Assembly: GCF_030268205.1 (NCBI RefSeq)
Contig: NZ_BSQF01000002.1
Span: 868,001-932,000, forward strand
Length of the DNA: 64,000 nucleotides
Reading direction: 5' to 3'
DNA from: Allomuricauda sp. NBRC 101325
Lineage (GTDB): Bacteria; Bacteroidota; Bacteroidia; Flavobacteriales; Flavobacteriaceae
The notes under the pieces are model-generated. The model searched no databases and was not told the origin of the DNA. It saw only the letters and a list, made by a program, of their open reading frames with translations. Shown here one piece after another: positions 27,728-36,376 of this stretch. How positions within the stretch are numbered: the stretch's first letter is position 1; every line of letters begins with the position of its first letter. The position numbers were made by a program, and so were the translations under genes.

Positions 27728-28360
27728 TCACTCCGTGAAAATCACTTCAACAGCCATTAAAACCAGAACCAATAGAAATAATAGTAAGCCGATGGCTAAA
27801 TACCGTAATGATTTATTGACGTATCGGAATTTTTTATCCGCAATTTTGGAGATGATAAAAATCTGCTGTCCCAACTGATCGAACAATTCCTCTTCTTTTA
27901 AACTCAATTTATAAAAGGTCTTGGAAAAGTCGTTGATAGTTCCAAATTTTGAAATTATATCAGCGAAAAAGAACACGTTTTTCTCAAACTTCCCTTCGAT
28001 AAACGGCATAAAACAACGGATGCTGTAGTAAATGGATACCACTGTCGAAACAAACCAAAGCCCCAAAAGCACAAAAATAAACTGATGCCCCCCTTGGTTT
28101 AGGATCAAATCAATTTTTTGAAAGATGAAGTTGAGCAGAATCCCATAAAACGAAAGAATCAAGCCCGCCTTTATTTCGGACGAGCGGATCAACCCCAGCA
28201 CATAATTGATGCTGCCCCAATAATGGTCGACAAGTTCTTCTGCATGACCTCTTGATTCAAAAGGTTTTAATAGATTTTGTTGATAGGGGGGATACCACTT
28301 CTGCTGGTACCTTTTTAAAGGTTTCCCCTTGGTTTTATATTTTTCTTGATCTTTCTGCAC
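27728..28360 (-). CDS. PycTM-like (Pycsar effector, DUF5706/PF18967-type) membrane protein
   Basis: About 210 residues. The segment YVLGLIRSSEIKAGLILSFY introduces the first membrane helix. A second helix is FVLLGLWFVSTVVSIYYSI. Then come NVFFFADIISKFGTINDF, LGQQIFIISKIADKKFRYVN and a C-terminal membrane helix. This matches my knowledge of the Pycsar TM effector family, in which cyclic nucleotide triggers membrane damage. The start is uncertain: an ATG at 28465 would overlap the cyclase by 79 bp with a Cys-rich shadow-like extension, so the GTG at 28360, just after the cyclase stop, is preferred. The adjacent upstream gene is a class III cyclase, as expected for a Pycsar pair. Confidence 0.68.
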   Translation of the reverse strand: MQKDQEKYKTKGKPLKRYQQKWYPPYQQNLLKPFESRGHAEELVDHYWGSINYVLGLIRSSEIKAGLILSFYGILLNFIFQKIDLILNQGGHQFIFVLLGLWFVSTVVSIYYSIRCFMPFIEGKFEKNVFFFADIISKFGTINDFSKTFYKLSLKEEELFDQLGQQIFIISKIADKKFRYVNKSLRYLAIGLLLFLLVLVLMAVEVIFTE

Positions 28361-28386
28361 TTTCTTAATAAAGGGTGGTTTTTTGA

Positions 28387-29727
28387 TTATGCATGCATGG
28401 GCTGTGGTCTTGGTTTTGCATTTGCTTTCATAGTGTCGATCACAAAATCGAGGGCAGCATTCCAAGCGTTCATGGTCTGTTCGGTTCTATTTTCGCCCAA
28501 AACCTCATCGATGGTCTCGATCATGGATTGTTTTACCACGGGATAATATTCTTCTTTTACTCCATATTGAACGTGGCTTTGCCCCAATTTTGCCAATCCT
28601 CTAGTAAGATGTTCAGGTCTGGACAGCGAATACACAATACCACCCAACATATGGGTGAGCAACCTTCCTTGGTCTGCCATATTGGTTTTGAACAAATTCC
28701 GTACAAATGGTGCTGCTTTAAATACTTTATCATAGAAGATTCTGGCAAACTCGTCTTCATCTGCCAACATTACGTTCATGGAAGACTGCAATTCCAATTG
28801 CAGGTCCATATTGTTGAACCCGATGAGTTCATACAAATGCAAGGGGTCATCCTTTCCAGCCAGTTTATTTAGGAAATTTTGTCCGACCACCACGGTTTCT
28901 TGATTGATGTTTTCATAAACGGTGTCAGATATCAAAATATCGGTTTGGGTCGCTTTGGTTTCATTCTGTATTCTACTGGCCACATTCACAGGGTCGCCGA
29001 TCACAGAGAACTGTTTATGGGTGGGGTGCCCAAGATGGCCGATGAAGGCGTTTCCAAAATTGATTCCGATACCCGATTTTAGTTTGATGTCCATATCCTT
29101 CAAATCGGAACGGTTCAGAAAATCCAAGGCATATTGCATTCCCAAGGCCGCTCTAATGGCATCTTCACAGTTCTTTTGGGCAGTTCCTCCCGTAGTTCCA
29201 AAAACCCCGATGATCTCATCCCCAACGTATTGATAGATGATTCCATTATTCATTAATATAGGTTCGCCCAAAGCAGTATAGAACTTGTTCAGCATGTAGG
29301 CGATATCAAAATTCAGGTTGCGTGAGGATAGGTTGGTAAAATTTCGAAGATCACAGAACAGTATGGCAATCGGTCTTTCTTCTGCCAAGCCAGTGGGAAC
29401 CAATTCCTTTTGCAAACTGTTCACTTCTCCGCTCGACCATATCAAGCGTTGGATCTTTACATCGCCCTTGGGGCGCGCCTGGCACGCCAATCGAATCGAA
29501 GGATCCCATTTACGGGCATGGCAGCTTACATTTTCGTATTGGGTTTTTGGGCTTAAATTTTGGATGCCTTCCAAAACCCGTACCCTACAAGTGGTGCAAA
29601 CCCCATTGCCGCCACATTCGTGCAGGTGGGGAATTTTATTTTTTATGGAGATATCCAATATGGTATCGGTCATCGAATTGGATTCAACTTGTTTGTCTAT
29701 TGCTGCATAGGTGATTTTGTGAGACAT
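28387..29727 (-). CDS. Ferredoxin - class III nucleotidyl cyclase - globin fusion
   Basis: 446 residues in three domains. (1) Residues 1-100: 2Fe-2S ferredoxin with ECGGNGVCTTC (CX5CX2C) and a fourth Cys in RLACQ. (2) Residues about 115-295: class III cyclase with metal site AILFCDLRNFTNLS, the second acid in YQYVGDEIIGVFG, and VIGDPVNVASRIQ with the transition-state Asn/Arg. (3) Residues about 310-440: globin-like fold with FVRNLFKTN and the probable proximal His in LGQSHVQYGVKEEYYPVV. Redox and gas sensing would both feed cNMP synthesis. The base specificity cannot be read by eye. A PycTM-like effector gene follows directly. Confidence 0.87.
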   Translation of the reverse strand: MSHKITYAAIDKQVESNSMTDTILDISIKNKIPHLHECGGNGVCTTCRVRVLEGIQNLSPKTQYENVSCHARKWDPSIRLACQARPKGDVKIQRLIWSSGEVNSLQKELVPTGLAEERPIAILFCDLRNFTNLSSRNLNFDIAYMLNKFYTALGEPILMNNGIIYQYVGDEIIGVFGTTGGTAQKNCEDAIRAALGMQYALDFLNRSDLKDMDIKLKSGIGINFGNAFIGHLGHPTHKQFSVIGDPVNVASRIQNETKATQTDILISDTVYENINQETVVVGQNFLNKLAGKDDPLHLYELIGFNNMDLQLELQSSMNVMLADEDEFARIFYDKVFKAAPFVRNLFKTNMADQGRLLTHMLGGIVYSLSRPEHLTRGLAKLGQSHVQYGVKEEYYPVVKQSMIETIDEVLGENRTEQTMNAWNAALDFVIDTMKANAKPRPQPMHA

Positions 29728-29851
29728 CTTCCTTGGAATTTAAGAGGTTAGCTTGTAGAACGAAATGATATGCTCAAAGTTAGTTTTGGTTTTCCTCCTT
29801 TTTTACACCCTATTCCATGATTTTTATAAATCAACCTTTTGTGGGAGTACG

Positions 29852-29871
29852 TATCACACAATTGTGTGATA
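29852..29871. promoter_or_regulatory. Perfect 20-bp palindrome between cyclase and histidine kinase genes
   Basis: TATCACACAATTGTGTGATA is its own reverse complement over all 20 bases. It lies 125 bp from the cyclase start and 139 bp from the kinase start, in the divergent promoter region. It is a strong candidate for a dimeric transcription factor site. Confidence 0.6.
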
Positions 29872-30009
29872 TTGACAATCATGGTTTTAAGTGTTGTGCA
29901 ACATTCAGAATTCAATAACTTTAACATGGATGAACCTCAACTATAACAGTCCTTTATAAGTTACTATAAATCAGGGTAATGTCAAAGTCTTTTGAATAAA
30001 ATATTACAT

Positions 30010-31881
30010 ATGCTGGCAAAACGCTTGTTCATTTTTTTAATGTGCTTGGGATTCAACGGGATCTATGGGCAATCGAAAGAATTGGATAGTTTGCGCATGG
30101 TGGTGCCCCAAATGCAGGAGGACTCCTTAAAATGCGAGACCAATTTGCGTATAGCGTATTTGCTGTATTCTGGGGATGAATCCGAAAAGTATGCAAAGGA
30201 TGCCTTGCAGATTGCCAAAAAAATAAACAGTCCTAGGTTGATTGGCAAGTCGTTTCACAGATTGGCCTGGTGTCTAGGTTTGGATGAAATGGATAAGAAA
30301 ACCGCATATCTGGACAGTGCGGCCACAAGTTTTGAAGCTATTGATGACCTCTATGGACTGGGCAATGTCTTTGATACCAAAGGCGTGATATTGATGACCT
30401 ATGGCTCTCTTTCGGAATCATTGGATGCGTACCACAAGGCCTACGATTATTTTGAAGCCATTCCAGATGAAGAGCGAAAAGCTGGCATTTTGAACAATTG
30501 GGCAGTGGCCGAATATATGGGAGGAAACATTGATGAGGCATTGATCAAGTATCAAAAAGCGTTGGATTTTAGGTTGACGCAAGATCCAGTTTCGGACATT
30601 GATATTGCCAGAATATATCAAGGAATGGGGGAGTGTTATAGAATTAACGGGAACCTTGACGCAGCCGCGGCCAATTATTTAAAGGGCTATGAACATCGAA
30701 AAAATGCGGGAAATATAGGTATTGTGGAATCTATGTTGAGCTTGGCTTCCATCATCTACACGGCAGCAGAAGCAAAACAGGACACTTCAAACATTATCGA
30801 CCTAATTAATCCCTATGGATTCAACAGTTCGGTGGATCTGATAAAAGGGGCCGAAAATACGGCAGGCGTTGAAGACAGGATTGATATTCAATTATCAATA
30901 ATGGATGTAAAACAACAACGTTATGTGGTGCAAGGGGATTTTGAAGACGCATATCGCATGCTTCAGGAACAAAAAAAGATAGAGGAGGAATATAAATTAA
31001 GTGAAAGCAGTTTGGAGGCCATGGCCGATATGAAAATCAAGTTTGAAAAAGACCAATTAAGGATCAAACTGCTTGAAGAAGAATTGTTGAACAAAAAAAA
31101 ACTGGATAAAGTGAATGCGTGGTTGATATCATTGGGTGTATTGCTTTTGGTGACCTTGATCGGATTTTTATACTACAAGAACAGGGTAAAAACGGTTCAG
31201 CTCGAAGTTAAGGAAGCACAAAGGGAGCAACAGATTATTTCCATGCGCTCCATGTTGGAAGGTCAGGAGAAGGAACGCACCAGAATTGCAAGGGACCTTC
31301 ATGACGGACTTGGAAACTTATTATCGAGTTTAAAAGTGAACATTGGTAGTTTGCAGATCAATTTTGATGATCATAATTCAAAAAAAATATACGGCTCGGC
31401 CAGTCAAATGATTGATGAGGCCTGCACGGAGGTTCGTAAAATTGCGCACGAGATGATGCCGCAATCCCTAAAGAAATTGGGACTGAGAAAGGCCATTGAA
31501 GATCTGGTCCTAAAAATGGATGCCATTCATGGCTTCAATGCCGATTTCCAGGTTTACGGTTTGGAAAAAACTTTCGATGACAATACCAATGTTATGCTGT
31601 TCCGAATTGTTCAGGAGGCGTTGAACAACATTGTAAAGTATGCCAAAGCCAACGAAGTCACAGTTCAGATTACCTATAGCGATGATTGGTTCGACCTTAC
31701 CATTGAGGACGATGGGGTCGGTTTTGACCCAAATCATCTGAAGGAGGAAAAGGGCATGGGGCTAAAAAGTATCGCGTTTAGAACGGAATTCATTGGCGGA
31801 ACTTTCGACATCAACAGTAGACCTGGTATGGGTACATTGGTGACCATCAATATCCCACTTACAGAAATACACAGTTCATAG
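30010..31881 (+). CDS. TPR-containing sensor histidine kinase (HisKA_3 type)
   Basis: About 623 residues from the ATG at 30010 (a TTG at 29992 is also in frame). A signal peptide ends in GIYGQ. TPR-like repeats span about 30-330 (for example YKPMGECYR-like units, AGILNNWAVAEYMGGNIDEA). A coiled coil (DMKIKFEKDQLRIKLLEEEL) and a membrane helix near 370-390 (LISLGVLLLVTLIGFLYY) follow. Then come the H-box RIARDLHDGLGNLLSSLK and a HATPase domain with EDDGVGFDP and KGMGLKSI. A periplasmic TPR sensor with a NarL-type partner is common in Bacteroidota. The response regulator gene follows after 20 bp. Confidence 0.9.
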   Translation: MLAKRLFIFLMCLGFNGIYGQSKELDSLRMVVPQMQEDSLKCETNLRIAYLLYSGDESEKYAKDALQIAKKINSPRLIGKSFHRLAWCLGLDEMDKKTAYLDSAATSFEAIDDLYGLGNVFDTKGVILMTYGSLSESLDAYHKAYDYFEAIPDEERKAGILNNWAVAEYMGGNIDEALIKYQKALDFRLTQDPVSDIDIARIYQGMGECYRINGNLDAAAANYLKGYEHRKNAGNIGIVESMLSLASIIYTAAEAKQDTSNIIDLINPYGFNSSVDLIKGAENTAGVEDRIDIQLSIMDVKQQRYVVQGDFEDAYRMLQEQKKIEEEYKLSESSLEAMADMKIKFEKDQLRIKLLEEELLNKKKLDKVNAWLISLGVLLLVTLIGFLYYKNRVKTVQLEVKEAQREQQIISMRSMLEGQEKERTRIARDLHDGLGNLLSSLKVNIGSLQINFDDHNSKKIYGSASQMIDEACTEVRKIAHEMMPQSLKKLGLRKAIEDLVLKMDAIHGFNADFQVYGLEKTFDDNTNVMLFRIVQEALNNIVKYAKANEVTVQITYSDDWFDLTIEDDGVGFDPNHLKEEKGMGLKSIAFRTEFIGGTFDINSRPGMGTLVTINIPLTEIHSS

Positions 31882-31901
31882 AAATATAAATCGTAAACAA
31901 A

Positions 31902-32546
31902 ATGGAAAAGATCAAGGTATTACTGGCGGACGATCATCAAATTATGTTGGATGGCCTTAAGGCCATTTTTGCAAAGGACAAGGCGTTGAGTATTGTGGGT
32001 ACGGCCTGTAACGGACTTGAAGTGTTGGAGTTTCTTAAAAAGGAAACTGTGGACGTGCTGTTATTGGATCTTCAAATGCCGGGCATGGACGGATTGGAAA
32101 CCACCATGCATGTGAAAAAATCCTATCCAGAGATAAAGGTAATCATGTTGACCACCAATGATGAAGGTAGTATTATTACTTCCTTATTTAAGGTAGGTGC
32201 CAACGGCTATTTGCTTAAGAATGCCTCAAAAGACTACCTCATTCAAGGCATTAAGGATGTGTATGACGGTAAAAAGGTGATCAGCTCCCATCTGACCGAA
32301 AAAATGATCGAGAGTTTAACAGAGGAGCCTAAAACCGGTTCTGGTAACATTCCCACGATTACCAAACGGGAAGTTGAGGTAATTAAACTGATAGCTTTGG
32401 AGCATACCACCCAAGAGATTGCCGATCTTTTATTTGTGAGCACCAATACCGTTGCGACCCATAAGCGAAACCTCTTTGTGAAAATGGATGTAAAGAACTC
32501 TGTGGGAATGATCAGAAAAGCGGCGGAGTGGGGTTTAATAGAGTAG
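31902..32546 (+). CDS. LuxR/NarL-type response regulator
   Basis: 214 residues. The receiver domain has LLADDHQIMLDGLKAIF with the acidic pair, the phospho-acceptor Asp in VLLLDLQMPGMDG near residue 56, and a Lys in YLLKNASKDYL. The C-terminal LuxR helix-turn-helix is TKREVEVIKLIALEHTTQEI followed by ADLLFVSTNTVATHKRNL. It is the partner of the preceding kinase; the targets are unknown. Confidence 0.93.
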   Translation: MEKIKVLLADDHQIMLDGLKAIFAKDKALSIVGTACNGLEVLEFLKKETVDVLLLDLQMPGMDGLETTMHVKKSYPEIKVIMLTTNDEGSIITSLFKVGANGYLLKNASKDYLIQGIKDVYDGKKVISSHLTEKMIESLTEEPKTGSGNIPTITKREVEVIKLIALEHTTQEIADLLFVSTNTVATHKRNLFVKMDVKNSVGMIRKAAEWGLIE

Positions 32547-32557
32547 AGTCCCCGATC

Positions 32558-33325
32558 TTATTTTTTTTGACCATCCATTTCCAACTGAATCAAATCCAAA
32601 ATCTCGTTGGTCAATTTTAAAATTTCCTTTTGACTGCCCAAGGTAATATTGTAGTACACCACACTGTTCTCCACCAAGTTTTCAAACTCCAAAGAGGAGA
32701 GCATTACATTATTGGAGGTTTCAAATCCTGATTTCGGAATTTTTAGGTTGGTTTTTGACTTTGGTAAATTGAAGTTATCCACGTTGAGCCAACTTCCATT
32801 TTTGATGACAAATTGAATCACGTCCGATTCGGCTTCCTCCATATAGCCTTCCTTACGTGCCAATTTTTCAAGGTTTGGTTCCCAGGAGGAGAGCTTGCTT
32901 CGTAACTCCACATTTTTTAAAATCCCTAGGTTCCCCGAACTGATCAGATCGTTTAAAAATCCATTTTGGGCATCGAATATGGGACCACTTACTGTGGCAA
33001 TCAGCAAACTATCCAAAAGAAAGTTGTCCGTTTTTTTGTTTCCCGTAAAGTTCAGAATCTTTACGCTTTTATCAATATTTGATTCTATGGTCTCAATTAC
33101 CTCCTCCAGTTCGGCCTTGTTCAATTCAAAATCAACTTTAAGATTGTAAAGGGCTTCTTGTTCCAGTGCACTTTTTTTGTTGTTGTCGTTCCAATTGTTG
33201 ATTTGAAGCGCAATCAATATTCCTATTACCACAAGTACTATTTCGCCAATGGCATACTTGAGATACTTGCCAGTTTTACCTTCTGACAGTAAATTTTGAC
33301 GGATTTTCCGAAAGAATTGAAGCAT
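32558..33325 (-). CDS. DUF6090 family membrane-anchored protein
   Basis: 255 residues. The N-terminus FFRKIRQNLLSEGKTGKYLK then YAIGEIVLVVIGILIALQIN and NWNDNNKK is the hallmark of the flavobacterial DUF6090 family: one membrane helix followed by a helical extracytoplasmic domain. Function unknown; the gene is often found in several copies per genome. It converges with the response regulator gene and forms the left neighbour of the cassette array. Confidence 0.78.
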   Translation of the reverse strand: MLQFFRKIRQNLLSEGKTGKYLKYAIGEIVLVVIGILIALQINNWNDNNKKSALEQEALYNLKVDFELNKAELEEVIETIESNIDKSVKILNFTGNKKTDNFLLDSLLIATVSGPIFDAQNGFLNDLISSGNLGILKNVELRSKLSSWEPNLEKLARKEGYMEEAESDVIQFVIKNGSWLNVDNFNLPKSKTNLKIPKSGFETSNNVMLSSLEFENLVENSVVYYNITLGSQKEILKLTNEILDLIQLEMDGQKK

Positions 33326-33468
33326 TGGAGGTTGGTTTGTTTAAAGATATGGTTTTTGAAGTATCAGGATGAACGATAATTCTTTTTTAAACGATTTTCA
33401 TGTTTGTGTTAACCGTTTCGAACCAATTCATCGGTTTAATCAAATTTAAATAATGGAATCATCAACCC

Positions 33469-33486
33469 ACCGTTTTTTTGAACTTT
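33469..33486 (-). repeat. Inverted copy of the array repeat
   Basis: ACCGTTTTTTTGAACTTT matches the reverse complement of the consensus at 16 of 18 positions. It ends 7 bp before the recombinase remnant's start. It lies in a T-rich stretch, so chance similarity is possible. Confidence 0.5.
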
Positions 33487-33492
33487 CAGGTT

Positions 33493-34100
33493 ATGGTTTT
33501 TGGATATGCAAAGGTGTGTAAATGGAACAAAGTTTGGATCTTCAATTGGATGCACTTCTCAAAGAAGGGATTCCACAAAAGAACATTTACACAGACAAAG
33601 TATCGAGCACCAAGGAAGTGCGGAAGAGCTTGAGCAAACTTTTAAAATATGTGAGGGATGGAGATACCATTGTGGTCTGGAAACTTGATCGGTTGGCAAG
33701 GAGCTTGATTCATTTTACCAATCTAATGACAAAGTTAAAAGAAAAGGGTGTGCGTTTCAGGAGCATCACAGAACCTTTCATAGACACTACGGAGAAGTCA
33801 TCACATTCAGAGTTCATCATCAACATATTTGCAGCCTTGGCACAATTGGAAAGAGACATCATCATAGAACGGACCAAGGCAGGGTTGGAATCGGCAAGGC
33901 GAAGAGGAAAGATATTAGGAGCTCCAACGGGATTAAGTAAGAAAAATCAACAAAAAGCTGTACTTTGTGAGGAGTATTTCAATGATGGCATGTTGACCGT
34001 AACTGAAATATGTGAACGGTTGAACATTTCGAGGGCCACCTATTACAAGTATTTGCGTTATAGGGGGCTTTCAGGAAAGTTGAGATCGTACAAAAAGTGA
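33493..34100 (+). pseudogene. Serine recombinase (resolvase/invertase), frameshifted near its catalytic serine
   Basis: From ATG 33493 the frame reads MVFGYAKV, the normal start of Hin/resolvase proteins, where the catalytic serine should follow (VS). Instead comes TGT (Cys), and the frame then departs. The rest of the protein continues in a frame that needs one extra base, from 33522: EQSLDLQLDALLKEGIPQKN, VVWKLDRLARSLIHFTNLM, the helix ALAQLERDIIIERTKAGLES and a C-terminal helix-turn-helix LTVTEICERLNISRATYYKY. A 192-residue product from 33522 would lack the catalytic serine, so it should not cut DNA. The original enzyme is a good candidate for having acted at this locus. Confidence 0.85.
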
Positions 34101-34136
34101 TTAACTAACTACAGATACCTTTGCCAACTTTTGTAA

Positions 34137-34838
34137 ATGAATGAGTATTTAATAGTCATTATTGTACTGCTGTTATACTTCTCCCCCATATTTTACCAAT
34201 TAGGCATAGTCCTTAAAGAAAGAAAAAAAGGAAACCGAAAACCCTTTAAAAGATTTCTGAAAATTGTAAAATATAGTTTAGTAGCATTATGTGTGCTGAT
34301 TATTGGATTTGCAATTATGAGCCATACAAATTATCTGGACTATGAAGAACCATTAACTTTTGACAAGTACGAAAAAATCACATTTGAGAATTTTAGAGGT
34401 ATTGAATTCTTGAAAAAATCTCTTTATGGCAACGAGCGGTTTGCATATGTTGTAACCTCAATTGATTGGAAAATTCAAAACAATTATGTTATTGTACAAT
34501 CTTTATTCCACCCATCCCGTTCATTTGTTTACAATAAAAACACTAATAGCAACGAACTTTTGACACACGAGAAGTATCACATTAAAATTACCGAGCTATT
34601 CACACGAAAGGCCAAGATGGAAATTTCGAAATTAGATGGTTTTGATGAAAAACGTATAGAGGGTATTCTTAAACAAACCGAACTAGATGAAAGGAGTTAC
34701 CAAAAAGAATACGACTATAATACTTTTCACAGCTACGTACTTAGTGAGCAAAAAAGGTATGAACAGGAAATAGACAGTTTATTAGATTTACTAACCAATT
34801 ATAAAAAGCCAAATGTCTTCTTTAATGAAAAGAACTAA
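34137..34838 (+). CDS. Membrane protein of array unit 1
   Basis: 233 residues with two N-terminal membrane helices (LIVIIVLLLYFSPIFYQLGI and YSLVALCVLIIGFAIM) and a soluble C-terminal part of about 160 residues rich in charged residues. No family recognised. It begins 36 bp after the recombinase remnant with no repeat between them, and overlaps the next gene by 26 bp, so the two are probably translationally coupled. Confidence 0.65.
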   Translation: MNEYLIVIIVLLLYFSPIFYQLGIVLKERKKGNRKPFKRFLKIVKYSLVALCVLIIGFAIMSHTNYLDYEEPLTFDKYEKITFENFRGIEFLKKSLYGNERFAYVVTSIDWKIQNNYVIVQSLFHPSRSFVYNKNTNSNELLTHEKYHIKITELFTRKAKMEISKLDGFDEKRIEGILKQTELDERSYQKEYDYNTFHSYVLSEQKRYEQEIDSLLDLLTNYKKPNVFFNEKN

Positions 34839-35580
34839 AACTATCGCCCTATTGATTTTAGCCTGTATAGGCCTTTCAAGCTGTAAAAAGGAAAATGAAC
34901 ATCAATTCCCTCTTGAAAAAAGATACTGGGATGAAAACGATTATAAGGAAGTGGTCTTTGAATTAAAATACGCCTATGATGAAGATGAAATGCTCCCAAC
35001 CTTTAATGATCCAAATACTAGATCAATTGTTGAAAAGTTAACCGACCAAGAAAATTTCGAGATTGTGCTTGATGACAAAGAGTTAGGCTTGAAGTATAAA
35101 AATCGAATTGCCGAAAAGTTCTTTAAGGTATGGCAAGAAATGAGTGATGTATATAGTTCTACCGATAGAAAAGACAAATACCCATATGAGAAAGAGTTTA
35201 TTGCTGTGTGGCATTTTGGTTTAGGTCTACAGCTTAAGTACTTTAAGTTGGGGAATGATTATATTATTGAGAATGCAGATGATCCGAATTCTAGAAGTAT
35301 TAAAAATAAGGTCGAATCCAATGTGAAAACTCTAATTAGGAATTATATGATTTACTTGGATTTAGTGGATAATGAAAATGCCTTTAGCGAGGAAGGTAAA
35401 GAAATCTATGCGAGCGGTATAGACAGATACTTTATTGAATTACATAACCTTTATCCGAATTCAGATTACAATGAGATGAAACGAAAATCAGAATTGATGT
35501 TAGAAAAAAGTAATTCAACAAAAATACAGTCATCTCTAAATCAATTACTTGAGGTTATTACTGAGGAAGTACCAAATTAG
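34813..35580 (+). CDS. Lipoprotein of array unit 1
   Basis: 255 residues. The signal TKTIALLILACIGLSSCKKE carries the lipobox SSC. The mature part is helical and charged, without a recognised family. Its start overlaps the preceding membrane protein gene. Its TAG stop is at 35578-35580, directly at the edge of the first array repeat. Confidence 0.65.
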   Translation: MSSLMKRTKTIALLILACIGLSSCKKENEHQFPLEKRYWDENDYKEVVFELKYAYDEDEMLPTFNDPNTRSIVEKLTDQENFEIVLDDKELGLKYKNRIAEKFFKVWQEMSDVYSSTDRKDKYPYEKEFIAVWHFGLGLQLKYFKLGNDYIIENADDPNSRSIKNKVESNVKTLIRNYMIYLDLVDNENAFSEEGKEIYASGIDRYFIELHNLYPNSDYNEMKRKSELMLEKSNSTKIQSSLNQLLEVITEEVPN

Positions 35581-35594
35581 TTCAAATAAACGAT
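35577..35594 (+). repeat. Array repeat R1
   Basis: TTAGTTCAAATAAACGAT, 16 of 18 to consensus. It contains the stop codon of the preceding lipoprotein gene. The about 45 bp that follow resemble those after R2. Confidence 0.85.
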
Positions 35595-35641
35595 AATGGT
35601 GATGTGTATTACTTTCTTTAAACAAGCTGCCATTAATTAGA

Positions 35642-36310
35642 ATGAAATTAACCGACCAAATAAAAATTCGAGAACTGAAATTCAAACCTAAAGTTGGAAT
35701 TTTAGAAAATTCTATTGAATTGAACGACATCGGAATATCAATACCTATTCCAAGTGGATTTAAAGTCGATGACGGTGTAATTTTTGAAAAATTCAAAGCA
35801 GAATATGTTTTTCCAGAAAACTCGGAATTTTCAAAAAAGGACTCGGAAAGCTTTGAAAAGGGAATTTTCCCACCTGTATTTGTACTCAAAAAAAATAGTG
35901 GAAGACCAGTAATTGCCTGTTATTTATTTTACATCAAGGCATTGAAAGGCGGAAGTAATCTGAATATTCGGAGTATAAATAAGTATGAATTAATGTGGGC
36001 ACCTTATTTGGCAAAAAAGACTAACGAAGTACCCATGAATGCAAAAAGGATTTTGAGAAATCAAATGACAGGAGCACTTTCCACTGAATATGGGTTCGAC
36101 TATAAAACCAAAAACGGCACTGATCCAATCCCATCAAATATGAGAGTTTTAAATTACCAAGTTGGCAAATTCGTATTGACTTTTTATTTGATTTATGATG
36201 ATTCAAATAATTTGGAGCAAACCGATTTGGACACTTTTATAGATGGAATAAAAACAAATGGCAAAAATGCTAATTCGTTATGGAAACAAATTATAGCAAA
36301 GTTCAAATAA
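35642..36310 (+). CDS. Hypothetical protein, array unit 2
   Basis: 222 residues, soluble, no signal peptide. It contains LNDIGISIPIPSGFKVDDGV near residue 30 and a mixed alpha/beta pattern, but no family I recognise. It ends AKFK, and the last three sense codons plus TAA are encoded by repeat R2. The start is 47 bp after R1. Confidence 0.65.
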   Translation: MKLTDQIKIRELKFKPKVGILENSIELNDIGISIPIPSGFKVDDGVIFEKFKAEYVFPENSEFSKKDSESFEKGIFPPVFVLKKNSGRPVIACYLFYIKALKGGSNLNIRSINKYELMWAPYLAKKTNEVPMNAKRILRNQMTGALSTEYGFDYKTKNGTDPIPSNMRVLNYQVGKFVLTFYLIYDDSNNLEQTDLDTFIDGIKTNGKNANSLWKQIIAKFK

Positions 36311-36315
36311 ACGAT
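36298..36315 (+). repeat. Array repeat R2
   Basis: Exact consensus AAAGTTCAAATAAACGAT. It encodes the final Lys-Phe-Lys-stop of the preceding gene. Confidence 0.92.
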
Positions 36316-36376
36316 GATGCAGATGATTTACAATATCTTAAACATGTAGCCATAAGCACTCTGAAATCCATGTGAA

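Noticed and set aside
28361-28465. Upstream start of the PycTM-like gene at 28465
   Set aside because: It would overlap the cyclase by 79 bp and add a Cys-rich stretch that looks like an out-of-frame shadow of the cyclase C-terminus.
29852-29871. Canonical CRP site
   Set aside because: The half-sites are in the order TCACA-N6-TGTGA, opposite to the CRP consensus.
33522-34100. Intact serine recombinase starting at 33522
   Set aside because: The upstream frame encodes the true N-terminus (MVFGYAKV) and the catalytic serine is missing from any product starting at 33522.
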